Notes: generated by a model from the letters alone, not told the origin. DNA of 64,000 bases from Hyposmocoma kahamanoa (GCF_003589595.1 NW_020653770.1:146589-210588); one strand, 5' to 3'; shown: positions 37,833 through 49,236, numbered from the stretch's first letter. Numbers and translations: made by a program.

Positions 37833-38099
37833 ACAACTTTTGTTGTATTCAGGAGTCAAAGGAATATTGTCAAGTACAACTCTATTCGGGTTTCTGTTTC
37901 GTTCTCCGTTTCTTGTTTATCAATAATAATAGTTGTTATTATAGAATGTAATATGATATCCTATAAAATTAAAAGATATCATATAAGTATGTCAACCGCA
38001 TAAAATGCCGGTGAAGCACTTATCTAGCAGTCTTGTTTCGGGTCGTTCAGCTGCCGTGGACCTGCTGATTGGAAAATTCAAAGGTCGCTGGAACGCTTA

Positions 38100-38290
38100 A
38101 GTTTTAGTTTACGAGAAACACAGGTGCCTGCAGGGTAATCCATTCCTGTGCCTTACGCATTAGGAAGAAGAAAATAAAGCGATTCGTCAATTGGGTGGTA
38201 AATCAATGACTTAAGGCTGGAGTGTTCCGGGTTTAGAAAATTACGTTTGGGTTCTACTTTCCATTTTACATTAGGTAGATTGGAGCTATC
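38100..38290 (-). pseudogene. LINE reverse transcriptase C-terminal fragment
   Basis: The minus strand holds ttgatttaccacccaattga and cttcctaatgcgtaaggcac, the same region as VDIPP.RTKRF and FL.RTAKEWN in the fragment at 1-331. It is heavily decayed. Confidence 0.6.
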
Positions 38291-38689
38291 TGCCTGTCAA
38301 GTATAAAAAGAAATTCGACCAAAAATGAAATTCGAAAATCAGTTTGAAGTTCAGAAGTAAATGTTAAATTCTTTATATTTTTGGAATTCATATCCGAATA
38401 TCGATAATCGTAACATATGAAATAGAGTCTGAAATCAGTTGAATTTGCCGTTTCATTTCAGACGACCGAGTCACTGTGCCATTTCACCCCTCCGAGGAGA
38501 CACTGCGTCCAGCAGTAAGACGTTTATAAATTGCACTAGTACTTACATACTTTGCAAGATCGCATTGTACTGCAACGTGTAGGTGAAAAAGATCTCGCGA
38601 CTAGATGCACTAACAATTCAACGAACGATCTGTTGTGCAGCACCCCGCCATTTTAGTTGCTACACTCAACTATACGTATACCCAGTGCA

Positions 38690-38865
38690 TATTGAGCTGG
38701 TGACATTACACGGCACATGGGACTTGTCAACTTTATGCTTCAGTGCCCCCCAGATCTTTGTGATTTAAAGCTCTGAGTGGCACTGCAACTGTTATGGACA
38801 GGCGTGTAGCTTACCATCAGGCGCACGACTTGTCCGTCCCGTCACTTGAAAATATAAAAAAGCTA
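38690..38865 (+). repeat. CGTCCCGTC-type tail repeat, copy 5
   Basis: Shows cagatctttgtgatttaaag, ctgagtggcactgcaactgt, ggacaggcgtgtagctt and cgtcccgtcactt followed by an A-rich end. Confidence 0.7.
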
Positions 38866-38932
38866 AATGAAGTACAACTGTTCTTAACGCATGTTTCAGT
38901 CGATGTAGAAGAACATGGTAAGAGCAATTACA

Positions 38933-39150
38933 CATAGGAATTGAAACTATTTTTCGGATTTAAATCGCGTATATTTATTTTTTCAAACAAACCGACGTTT
39001 CGGGCCCTTTACAGGTCCCATGGTCTCGGTCATAGGACCTGTACAGGGCCGGAAACGTCGGTTTGTTTGAAAAAACAAATGTACGCGATTTAAACCCGAA
39101 AAATAGTTTCATTCCCTATGTGTAACAATCGCAAAAACCTAAGAACTAGA
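38933..39150 (+). mobile_element. Palindromic retroposon-like element, best copy, 14-bp duplication
   Basis: This is the most complete copy. From 38934 to about 39117 the sequence is one long palindrome: ataggaattgaaactatttt on the left mirrors aaaaatagtttcattcccta on the right, and the inner arms carry accgacgtttcgggccc and gggccggaaacgtcggt around a short loop near 39020-39034. After the palindrome comes an unpaired tail of about 33 bases ending cctaagaactaga. The whole is flanked by a perfect 14-base direct repeat, taagagcaattaca (38919-38932 and 39151-39164). There is no coding capacity. The duplication length and a single-sided tail suit a reverse-transcribed element better than a classical MITE. 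Confidence 0.7.
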
Positions 39151-39164
39151 TAAGAGCAATTACA

Positions 39165-42100
39165 GTAAATTGCTCGGACACACCGTGGCTTCCACTATGT
39201 GAATGTAATTGCTGGGTAAGAATTTGAGATAAGACGTAAGATACAGTAGGAGTAATTACTGGAACCGTCGAAGCTATAAGAAACGTTCATAGATCATAGA
39301 GAGAATGAGCAATTTCATTTTCTTCAAACGATTGTTTTATATTTTGTATTTGTGACGTTATTTAACATGGTTATTTACAAGGATCAAAAGGATTTCTAAG
39401 TCCAACTGAGGAAAGGCACTCAAACTGTCAGATATTTCAATTTTTCTGCAAGAAAATCAATTCGGTGTCATTACTTCAGGGAGGATATCCCTTATTCACT
39501 GAAACACCTACTGGATGTCTGTTTGTGACTGGCAATTATTCGGTAATGTGTTTTCTAAACTGGCGCTCAGCGGCACAAGTGAATAGTAAGTAGACGTTTC
39601 CTACAAACGGCGACGTTCCGGGATGCCGAGAACGGCAATATCCCTGAGGATTACGCTCGACACTCGTGCTGATGACGATTTGTTCCGTTCGCAATGATGC
39701 CGGATGCATTTCATGCCTTGCAGAAATAGGGCTAAGTAGTAAAAAAACGAAATAAAAAACAGGTCCATTGTCCATGTTAGGTGACCTCTATGGCTAGTAA
39801 AACTTTTAACCTGTTTTCGTAAACAAACACTTGAAATCGTGAAGTTTTCAATTGCAGTGTTGATGCCGAAGACAACTTTCACAGACAGGTTCGTTCTGAA
39901 AAACAAGAAACAGAACAGTTTGGTGTTTTGAATGTCACTAGTGGAAGTCTAAAAATCGAAATTTCTAAATAAAGAAACAACAGTTTACGTGTGTGTTCAA
40001 AGAGAGAAGACTAACAACGTCCTTTCAGAATATAAATTTTGTATTTTGTCACAGCCCAATAAGAGCGTATTTTGCGTAATCAAGACAACGGTTTCACGAA
40101 ACGCCTATAGCTTTTTTATTAAATATAAAATTGTGACGACCCGAAGAGGCCGCTGCGTTCTGCGAAGTTGCGAATGTCAATTACGAACAATTTGTTCTTG
40201 TTAATTACTGTTTGAAACAGTTGTTGCGTAACATGTTTCCATTACTTAAGATAAACTATCCTCGGAAACCGACAACATTTTTATACCAAGGCTCAATGTA
40301 CGGACAACAGCGCATTAGACTACACATTTTTGTTCCAAAATCGCCTCCAGTGCAACGGGACAAGATACGTCAATGTGTAGCTTGATGTGCTGTTGACTGT
40401 ACAGCTTCAAATTTAGTACTATATATACGTGTGTGATAAGTGAATATAATTGTTATGATTGTCTTGAACTAGAACGAACATTATATTATATAAATATTAC
40501 AAAGGTAGTGTTTCCATACTCTCGGGACTCTCCCTGCGGCGGCGCACGGTGGACTAGATGCGAGGGACACGCGGGGCACGGGCTTGGCGCGCCAAGTCAA
40601 TTGTTGCAAATGATGAGCTGGTATGACACACGTTGTATAAACAAAAACAATCTATTTTCTCTCCGTGCTGTCAATTTCATATGCTACAACGCAGCAACGC
40701 TCTCGACGTTGTAGAAGAAAGAGAAAAGAAAGAAAGTAGAAATTTAGAAAAACAATAGATGAACGTAATAAACAACGAACCCGGATCCGAATAAATTGTC
40801 TGCGCACAAATCACGATCACATTACTTGATCAATTTGTGGGCCGCACTCGAGTGCGACTCGCGCGAACGGTGGAACTTGAGCTTGAGCACCGACATTGCC
40901 CATCCGAAGCGTAGAGATGATTGTTATTCCGTGGAAATGGCCGTTTGTTACTGTTAGTTTGGTACACAAGTCAACCAGAAAGTATAAGCACCTTTAGGTT
41001 TTCGATTAGGAGTGTTACCATTTCAAAATTGCCATTACTCTTTTCAACAAAGGTTACAAAATAAGTGTAAGAAGAGATGGGTTCTCCGTGGCTTTGCAGC
41101 AGTAGCTTTGCAGCTATAGCCAACTATTATTAACAGGCATCACGAGTCCTCTGTCGTCTTCTAACTTCTATCATAATCGGGAAAACCCGTAACAATATTG
41201 AAAACAAACATAATTCTGTGAACTGACTTTGTATATTTTTTTAATTAAATATTATTCGTACGAGGAGCGCCCTTACATTTCGCAAAAACTAGCCGCGCAA
41301 AGCGAGCCCCTGACATTTAAGTAATTTCCAACAAAACTAAAAAGCTGCTTTCATGGGACCAACAAAGGCAACTGGAAGCCTTCTGAAAAAAAGTAGTCCC
41401 TGATAGTTGAGTTCAGCGAGCCCCTTTTTAATAAAAACTTATTTGTAGGTGTGTTTGTAATGTAATTATTGTCCTTAAGATGGACTACAACACGCAAATG
41501 TATGTAATGCTTCTCGGTACAGCAAATTTAATTATTTTGTAAACGAATTTATGATTTATCTTTGCACTTAAATATTGCTGTTTTGTGGGCCTTAACCGAG
41601 GAGCACGAGGAGGCCTCCTTCTAGACTCGTAAATTTAGATAGTGGGTGGCAATGCCCAGGGCTTAGTCCTCCAAGAGTGGTTTACGAATTACAAACATAT
41701 TGAAAAATGTCAGTTAACAATAACCAACTACAATACAACTGGTACTGACATATTTCTCTCCATTTCACTTCCTCGTACGAATCGTGTTCACCGAAAATCT
41801 ATTTCATACGGTTCAGAGAACGCGCACATGCCACCCTAACCCCCGAGGTGGCATACTCGTTACAAGGTCAATGTCAAAAAAGCATTTTGTATTTTGACCA
41901 ACTGTTGGTTACTCTAGTCTTAGAGGAGATGCGTGCCCAGGAGTTGGACGTCCAATTACATATTGGTTTAATTAGCTTTGTAAAACATCCGTATATTTCT
42001 AATGTTTTTGAGGAGAATATGAAATATACTTGTGTTTTGTCTGTACAGAAAAAAATTGCAAAACAAAAACCGGTTAATTAAGGAATAACGCAAATAATCC

Positions 42101-43180
42101 CACAGTATTAGTTAAAGTATTTGATTTTAGATTCAACAAAGAAAATATCATCAGAAACCACGGTCCAAAAAACGAATTTTTATTTGAACTCTAAACAAAT
42201 AAAAATAAAGCTTAAATTAGAACGGCAGACAAGACTGAACTGGGAACAAGAACCGAGCGCTGAATATTTGAAATTGAACGTTGTACGGAAAAAGTGAACA
42301 TCGGATAAAATTTATCACGAAAGTAATTGTACACAAGAGTTGGGACGTGTATTGAGGAAAATGAACTAAGAGGCAGTGCACAAAAGCTTTTTTAGTGAAT
42401 TTTGGAAAAACAGAAATATACTTAAGTGTATCTGGTCAGTTTCTAAGAGCAGATAATATTTCAACCTGATTCATATAATTTTATTAAACAAATTTATGTA
42501 TTTCTTTTTCTACAATGAAATAACAAACATTTTTTAAATATATTTGAAATGCAAAAAAGTGAATTGACTGTACGAAGAGTCGTTTGTGAAACAATAAAGA
42601 CTTTTAATTTGGTGAATAAATAACATTTTGCGTCGGATATAATGGAACACGAATTTTAATTTAGTATGGCACAATGGGACATTGTTTCACTGAACAATGT
42701 TACCTATACTTTAAATTATCTAGAGTATGAACTATAAAAAAAATCGCTTCTATAAATGATTGCATTTAGAATTAGTGAGCAAATTCTTCGAACATTCAAA
42801 TGAATAAATCAAACATGTTCAGATGCAAAATGCCTAGAAATTAATTACATTTCAATTCAAGCCCAATAATTTTATTACCAGGATATCAGAAAGCGAATGG
42901 CCTGAATCCAATTTCGTTATGAAACGAAAGGAAATTTGAAACTAATTAATAGCGTGATCCGATTACTGAGATCCGAATCATAAAGTCATTGGGAAACGTG
43001 AAACGGAGCGACCGAATGAATATGTGAAATGTGGATTGCTCTGAACGTGGTTTTACTTCTGGTGGCTTTTGTCAAATTGTTTATACACAACAACTATGAA
43101 AACATTCCACGTCAAAGTGATCCAATCTTCGATACTGTCAGACCGAAACAGTAATTTGTCAAGTGTTTATGTTGTGTAAA
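39165..43180. other. Long stretch without recognised genes or main repeats
   Basis: AT-rich with GC-rich patches at 40530-40595 and 40845-40880. Minus-strand frames at 39536-39906 overlap each other and have no recognised motif. Confidence 0.45.
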
Positions 43181-43396
43181 TATTCATACAAATTTAAAAA
43201 CGATTCCATCATCGAAAGTGATTGGAAAGAACCCAACAGCAACATCAGAAAAGTCCAGTGAGTCCGTGTGTTCCGTAACTTTGTGACACGGCTAAGGGAT
43301 TGTGACTGTTGCCCTACAGTTCAGTGTTAGCATAACTCTTTGGACATGGCTCAGTGAGCCTCAACTTTCGTCACCTCGCGTGTGGAGTGCTCGAAA
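43181..43396 (+). promoter_or_regulatory. Putative 5' untranslated region and promoter of the 43.4-kb exon
   Basis: GC content rises gradually toward the ATG at 43397. An initiator-like ttcagtg lies at 43320-43326. A three-codon upstream frame (atg gct cag tga, 43346-43357) precedes the main ATG and could dampen translation. All of this is inferred from position; no TATA box stands out. Confidence 0.25.
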
Positions 43397-43492
43397 ATGA
43401 ACGTGTCGGTGCGCGGGGGCCCGGCGCCCACGGTGGCGGTGGTGCCGGTGCCTGAGAGTGAGATGGACGCGCTGCTGCTCGGCAGGACCGCG
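43397..43492 (+). CDS. Candidate first coding exon, unrecognised product
   Basis: ATG at 43397 (context gaaaatga) opens 32 codons, beginning MNVSVRGGPAPTVAVVPVPE and continuing SEMDALLLGRTA. It is strongly GC-rich (ggcccggcgcccacggtgg) in an AT-rich region. After GCG (43490-43492) comes gtgagg, a strong splice donor, giving phase 0. Read-through continues to a stop at 43562 with AT-rich codons, which supports the exon ending at the donor. The peptide has a Gly/Pro/Val-rich start and a short acidic-hydrophobic end; no signal peptide or known domain is visible. I cannot name the gene. Phase 0 is shared with the candidate exon at 10.6 kb, so the two could be alternative first exons of one gene, but no downstream exon is visible here to test that. 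Confidence 0.6.
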
Positions 43493-43563
43493 GTGAGGAC
43501 GTTTGATCAGTACATGAGAAATGTATGTATTGTATATTATATATTTTTATTCATAAACTTATA

Positions 43564-43769
43564 ACATGGTAAAAAGAGACGCAAGGTTCCAATAGGTAGA
43601 GGAATAATGTGCTGTTTGTTGGCACTGCTAGGACATCGTACTTGAGACCCTATGCAAGGGGCACGCTCGCGTTTGTCTTGTGGGCGTACAAATAAAGCTC
43701 ACAAGCGGGCTTTGAAAAATCGATGGGGTTGTATTTTTCGGACATACTTAAGTTCTCTTTTTACCATGT
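43564..43769. mobile_element. MITE-like element with 16-bp perfect inverted ends
   Basis: acatggtaaaaagaga (43564-43579) and tctctttttaccatgt (43754-43769) are exact inverted copies enclosing about 174 bases without coding capacity. It sits about 70 bases after the putative donor of the 43.4-kb exon. No clear target duplication was seen. Confidence 0.6.
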
Positions 43770-45138
43770 CCCCGCGCTGTAAGTAGCTGGTAATAAGGTG
43801 ATGACTATTTTAAAAGAGTTATTGGCTTTAAAGAAATCAATACAGCAATGTTGAAATGTCAACAAAAAAGTATACAAGTAAAAGTCTAAATTCTACCTTT
43901 TTCGCATGTAAATTGTACTTTACCTTAAATTGGTTACCTACGAGACAGGCTATGCCTATTATAGTGTGACCAGTTTCGAAAAATGTCTAAAAGTTAAGTA
44001 TACTGTAATGTGTTAAATAACATTATGTCACTTCTTTGTCTCTTTTTATCTAAAATTTAACTGTATTTGATGTTATGTGCCATAAATGTATTTACTTACT
44101 CACAAATACAATGTGTTATGAATAAAAAAATCCTTGACTTGAGTTATGAGCATGCAAATATAAAAGTCATCATGTTATTTCTTGCTACTATTGCGTGGAT
44201 TCAATCGGAGTGATTCACTCATTCGGTCTTGAATCTTTATGTCAATTTTTCATTAAGTGAATCCAATTTTGTGGTGAATCGCTCTATTACTTTGCTGGTA
44301 AATTAAATAATAAACAAATTGAATATTGAGTCCTATGCTAATTCAATTTATTCTGTGGGCAGATAATTTGACGTTGTTATTGTTTAGGATGTCACAAAAA
44401 TGGACAAGGAAAAAGTGACAAGTGAACAAGGAAAGAGTGAGTGAGTGAAAAACATGAACCTTTCCAATTAGATAAACGTACACCGCCATCCGACGTCGTA
44501 AGCTAACCAGAGAGCCTGCGAAATCAAAATTCATGACAACCACCCTTTGTTATAATTTTGTGTCTATATTCAGTACCTACTAGATAACAAAATGAAAAAG
44601 ATAAAGATAATGGGACAAGTAGCAAGTTATTTTGCCCTACGAATATGCTTAAACTCTTGCATTGTATGTACTGGATACACTGAATCGGTTTTGTTTTTTT
44701 TTGTTAATAACTATATAAATGCATGCACCAATAGAGTTTATAATTTAACGTTGTATATTTGTTTACGTTGTTGTATGACTATTATTTGAAGTACCAGCAA
44801 AGTAAAGAAAAGAACATAAAACAATAATTATGTTTGGACACAAAAAGATGTACGCATTGGCTGCGCATGACCAACGGCGAGTGCGCACAATATACGTTTT
44901 ATTCGCCTTTATTTAGAATATATCTTGGAAAGTCAAATATTCAGAGAAGTGATCCTTTTGGTGGTACCTTGTAAGGGTCATTTCACGAAATAGTAATGTT
45001 CGTCATGGTTCCACCTATTTTTCTTGTAATATATTTTTTTCATTATATTTAATGTACAAACAAAGTTATAGAATGTTTAAATAACCAGTACTAAATTAAA
45101 TTTGACATGCAATACAATAAAAAATAGTGTAAGGCATT
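43770..45138. other. No gene recognised
   Basis: AT-rich. The stretch 43990-44140 ends in tgttatgaataaaaaaatcc, like a retroelement 3' end with a polyadenylation signal, but its parent was not identified. Confidence 0.4.
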
Positions 45139-45211
45139 AACTGCCTCGGGCCGGGAGAAATATCTGTATGGCTTACATTTATTTCTCTCGTGAGTTTGGG
45201 TGTAATTAGTA
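45139..45211 (+). repeat. SINE fragment with deleted promoter boxes
   Basis: ctgcctcgggccgggagaaa joins the start of the 56.8-kb SINE (ctgcctc) directly to the end of its tRNA-like head (gggccgggag). The 60 or so bases with both promoter boxes are missing. The body tctcgtgagtttgggtgtaa follows. Confidence 0.75.
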
Positions 45212-45599
45212 AAAGACACAAACAAGTAAATCCATAATATGTAAATACCATTACATAATACTTAATGCCGCACCGCGTTATTTGACGTACATGAACGAAC
45301 ATCACAAAAACATGCTCTCCTGTTAGTAGACAATACGATCATAAAAAAAATGGTCAATAACATCTAGAAGTGCAACCTAAATAATATATAAAGGGTATTG
45401 CATATTCCAGCAGTTAGAGTTATAAATGTAGTCATCAACGCAACGAGTGTGGTGTGGCCTGTGAAGTGGAATGACCCTGTCCCTGACGCTACATCTTTTT
45501 GGTTTATACAGATTACTGTGTTCGAATAAAGCACTGTCAATAATAAAGTGATCTTAACCGCAACGTATTATCTCGGAAACTGACAAAGTAGATTGATTT

Positions 45600-46027
45600 G
45601 ATTTTGATAATTATTAGAATAATTTCACAAAAAATATTTAAATGTCATGGTAATAAAACGTCGTGATATTTATTAATAAAATATTATTAATCTTAAAAAA
45701 TACAATTGTTAAAGCGACATCTCCAGTCACCCGCTGGAAGTTGAAAAGGTAATAGCGGTAAATAGATTTCTCACAGATGGCGCTATGATAGAAAGAGTCG
45801 TTCAAATTAAACCAAAACAAAGATCTGCAACAAGCATATAGCCAAATTCGTATGGTCCGCTGGTTCGTACCGTGGCTTAGTGGGAGAGCGTCTGTCACGG
45901 TATGTTTGAAGGCGCTGGTTTGAATCCAGCCGGATTTTTGTATTAATAAACAAACTAGTGGAGTGATTACACGAAAAATGATTGATTATCATGGTGGTAA
46001 ATCATAGTAATATTCAATAAACTTAAA
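45600..46027 (+). repeat. tRNA-like repeat, copy 8, with direct terminal repeats
   Basis: The best-preserved copy. A-box gtggcttagtgggagagcg (45872-45890) and B-box ggtttgaatcc (45917-45927) are followed by ccggatttttgtattaataa, caaactagtggagtgattac and the 3' end ttcaataaactt. The 5' part contains ttaaagcgacatctcc and agatggcgctat. Sequence of the 3' end (45963-46005) is repeated in the same sense upstream (45619-45660). Confidence 0.7.
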
Positions 46028-46256
46028 GAAATGCTAAAATGGATTTAAAAATCAATAACGTATGTTGCACCGGCTTTATCAGCGATTTATCTAGTCTTAC
46101 ACGACTAAATTCTATTTGATATGAAAATCTATACAGTGATTTTATTTTGTATACATTTTTTTTTAATTTATTTTGTCAGTGTTCCTGAAAATACTCATTT
46201 TTGGAATTCATCTATCTTTATTTTTGATGGTGCATCTGTCGGTAGACGTATACAAT

Positions 46257-46288
46257 AGAAGTTAACAATATATATATTGTTAGCTTCT
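46257..46288. repeat. 32-bp near-perfect palindrome
   Basis: agaagttaacaatata followed by tatattgttagcttct, with one mismatch and no loop. Confidence 0.8.
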
Positions 46289-46809
46289 GTGACATAATTA
46301 ATGTGCGTAGTATAGACATTTTGTGTATCTGTTTCATGGAAATGTTTATGTTAACAGCTTCGCGTTTGTTCAATGTTAGTTTGTTTTAGGGCAAGCGTTG
46401 TTCAACGTTGTTCATGCAATATATGCGTGTTATATATTACTATGTACAATTAGCGTGTTGTTGTGACCCTTTGTCGTTTATAGAATAATAATTGTTTGAT
46501 AGCTTATTGATGTTTTTAGTCATCGTGTACATATATATAAGTACTAACATCTACTGATTTTTTTCTCAGCGCCTATACATTGTAGCTTATTCTATTTAAG
46601 GACATGGAATTGGAAAAGGTGGGAAATGTGCTAATGGGGTAAGGAACACTATGAAATGAACAAAAGGGGAAACGTCGCTACCTTCCTTGACGCGATGTCC
46701 CGATTATTTTTTATTCTTTTGTATTAGACATATTTAGTATACGATATTGTTTATTTAGCCTTAAAAATTACTAACAACACAAAAGTTAGATCAACTCAGA
46801 GATATATAA
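46289..46809. other. No gene recognised
   Basis: AT-rich spacer. Confidence 0.4.
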
Positions 46810-46985
46810 ATCGACATTAATACGGATTTTTTCGATCTGACCGGACTCGAACCTACTTCCTTATGCCAAACTAGGGCAACTGGTCTACCAACTGGTTGAA
46901 TCAGCAGACCTTACAAATTTCTATACATATATGTTTGTTATAGATCTTTTGTATGGGGTTTTTCGGCTTTGACCCGCTGTTGGCA
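46810..46985 (-). repeat. tRNA-like repeat, copy 9
   Basis: Minus strand: A-box complement ctaccaactggttga (46885-46898) and B-box complement ggactcgaacct (46843-46854). Beyond the head it shares aaaagatctataacaaacat and the aaagccgaaaaacc stretch with the plus-strand copy at 25.6 kb. Confidence 0.7.
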
Positions 46986-47435
46986 TGATATTAAATAAAA
47001 TCAATGAAAGTTGTTGTTTTTATACAACTTACATAAGTACAGCAGGTTATACAGGTATTTGTTTACACACCTGTCATGATTTCATCTTAAAATTGTAGAA
47101 TTTATCATAGACAGTTCTTAGATAGGTACTATTGCAATACTGGAGGTTGATGCAACAAAATTTCTAATGTTGTGTTTATTTATTAAATGTAATTAAAATA
47201 CTCGCGTAACACCCCTGTAATAAAATCTAGGAGCCATGATTTATTGGCGAACTTGACAAACACTGTTGCAGTGAGAAAATAATATTTTGCTTCATATCTT
47301 TTAAAATTTGTTTTAACTATGAAACGAGTTCAGAGAACGATTGTCTCGTTTTCTTTGTCATTGCTCACAGCGCTGTCGATGTTGACAGGACCACATATAA
47401 ATATTTATTGTGAAATTAACCATTTGTATTTTTTT
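46986..47435. other. No gene recognised
   Basis: AT-rich spacer. Confidence 0.4.
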
Positions 47436-47510
47436 TTATTAACCTATTATGTCCTACTGCTGGACAAATGTCTCCCCCAAAATCCTCCACCCCGCCTACG
47501 CTTATTCGGG
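47436..47510 (-). mobile_element. RTE-like LINE 3'-end fragment
   Basis: The minus strand reads gggggagacatttgtccagc then agtaggacataataggtta, the same 'gaggcctatgttcagcagtggacg' region as the RTE end at 4.8 kb. It is short and degraded. Confidence 0.5.
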
Positions 47511-47542
47511 CGCCCACGTCGTCTCTTTCTATCCTCGGGCTC

Positions 47543-48474
47543 CCAAGTCACACCCCGGACACTCTATACAACGTTCGAAAGTTATTTACCTACTACTACT
47601 ACATGCAGCAAGGCGCTATCTGTACACGCGCAATCGTGTGCGTGAAGTAGTAGGGTTACCGATCACTTTCTCATACCATATTACGTTACGTGGTCAGAGC
47701 GGCAACATAGCGAAAATTCTAACGCGAATGTGTTATCTATAACTCTATTAATAGAATCTTAATAATTACACAATGTTAATTAGGCATTTATGTCGATATA
47801 ATATAATATGTTTCATTAATTCATTAACTAAAATATTATGGAAGATTTATTTAAAAAACATTAAAAACACTAAAATGTTATAATTTGGACAGGTACTTCT
47901 AAATAAGGTAAACAAGTTATTTGAAATTGCGTGTCTAAGGTTATTATTACCTAGTTAGTAATTAGGCATATTCACTACGTAATATTTATCGGCAATACAT
48001 ATAGAAGATTCGAGAACCCTTGTCTACTAGCTCACGAACATATGGCGTCTCATTATATTGATATAATAAATCTGTATTATATGTACTCTGCACTAAACAA
48101 ATGAAGAAAACAATAACTGAATGAGTCTCAGACATAAGTTTTATTTTACATAAACTTCGTTTCATCTTCCGGCAAACGAAAGAAACTCCTCTCTTTATCC
48201 CGTATAGATGTTGATAAACAGCCGTACACAACACAATTCACGACCATTATAAATAGTAACGTACAATGATGTTATGTATTAGCGTACAAATTTCGTAATG
48301 AATAAATGAAAAATATATTCAAATATCAAAGCCATCTTAGCGCGAAAACGACTCGCCGACAGCCTTGTTTTCGTTCAGTCAATGTGACCGTCAAATTGCG
48401 GGACGTGGTGTGGTATTTAAAGCTAGGGAGGGGCGGGGAGTGTCCATTCTCGTTACTTTCTTTTTCCCTGCCCA
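47543..48474. repeat. 0.9-kb dispersed repeat, copy A
   Basis: It matches 61281-62154 in the same orientation along its length, with small insertions and deletions. Shared marks are gttatttacctactactac, taataataga-type AT runs, ttcgagaacccttgtctact, tattcaaatatcaaagc and ggagtgtccattctcgtt. Within the block, ggacactc near the left edge is the inverse of gagtgtcc near the right edge. A short minus-strand frame (RMDTPRPSLAL) has a counterpart in copy B. The class is unknown. Confidence 0.75.
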
Positions 48475-48582
48475 AGGAGTGACGACGTTCTGTCTATCTA
48501 TCCATTTTGGGGGGACCACCACGCTGGTCCAGTGCGGTTTGGTGGGTGAGTAGAGAGCCAGAGCCTTGTTTGTTGGTCGGCA

Positions 48583-48596
48583 GGGTGTACCACGGG
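48583..48596. repeat. Target-site duplication, left copy
   Basis: gggtgtaccacggg, repeated exactly at 49237-49250 around the R1-like insertion. Confidence 0.75.
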
Positions 48597-49236
48597 GCCA
48601 TGCCAACACGTGCGTTCGGCGAAATGGGGGGTCAATCGTGGACGTCACGTTTGCGACCCCCTCACTAGTGGCCCGAGTATCCGGTTGGTGGGTCCTGGAG
48701 GACGAGGAGACCCTCTCCGATCATAAATACATACGGATGAGGGTCTCCCATACGCCGCCCACGACGGCCTCCAACGCGGCCCCCGGGGGGGACTTTCCCA
48801 AGTGGGCACTTACCCGCCTGGACTATGAGCTAGCAGAGGAAGCAGCCGTGATCCAGGCGTGTTGCCCGTCCCACCGGCCTCCGTCGATGTGGAGCAGAGG
48901 GCGGTCAAGTTCAGGGAAGACTTGACCGCTTGACTTGACGGGCTCTGGACAGGGACGCCGGAGCCTGCATTGCACGATCTCATTCGTCTGGGAGGTGGGT
49001 CGGAGGACAACTGACCTGCGCCTCCGTTGGCGTGGGAGCCCTGGCGCAAGCTAGGGCGGCCAGGCAATGTCGTGGTGAATGTGCACCGACCCCATGGCGC
49101 CGACTCAACCGGCAGGAGGCAAACTCGGGGGGTTTTAGTGGGGTAGGCTCTCCAGTCTGGAGGGAGAGTCCCCACATAACCCCTGATTCTCCCTGGACTC
49201 AGGGGTATCTACAAAGATTTTCCCCGTTAAAAAAAA
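48597..49236 (+). mobile_element. R1-clade LINE, 5'-truncated and internally deleted
   Basis: The insert begins inside the endonuclease (NTCVRRNGGSIVDVTFATP, then ETLSDHKYIRMRV; SDHKY at 48716-48730 holds the Asp-His pair), as in R1-type elements. After about 110 codons the frame is lost (near 48880). Sequence then passes without any reverse transcriptase into a 3' end, from about 49069, that is nearly the same as the insertion at 55612-55787, ending in eight A. An exact 14-base duplication (48583-48596, 49237-49250) shows this was one insertion event. Known R1 elements of silkworm also make 14-base duplications, at a 28S rRNA site; the site here is not rDNA. Confidence 0.8.

Noticed and set aside
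47319..47742. Three overlapping plus-strand frames of 60-108 codons
   Set aside because: They run across an RTE scrap and the start of the 0.9-kb repeat; the hydrophobic start of the first comes from a T-rich run.
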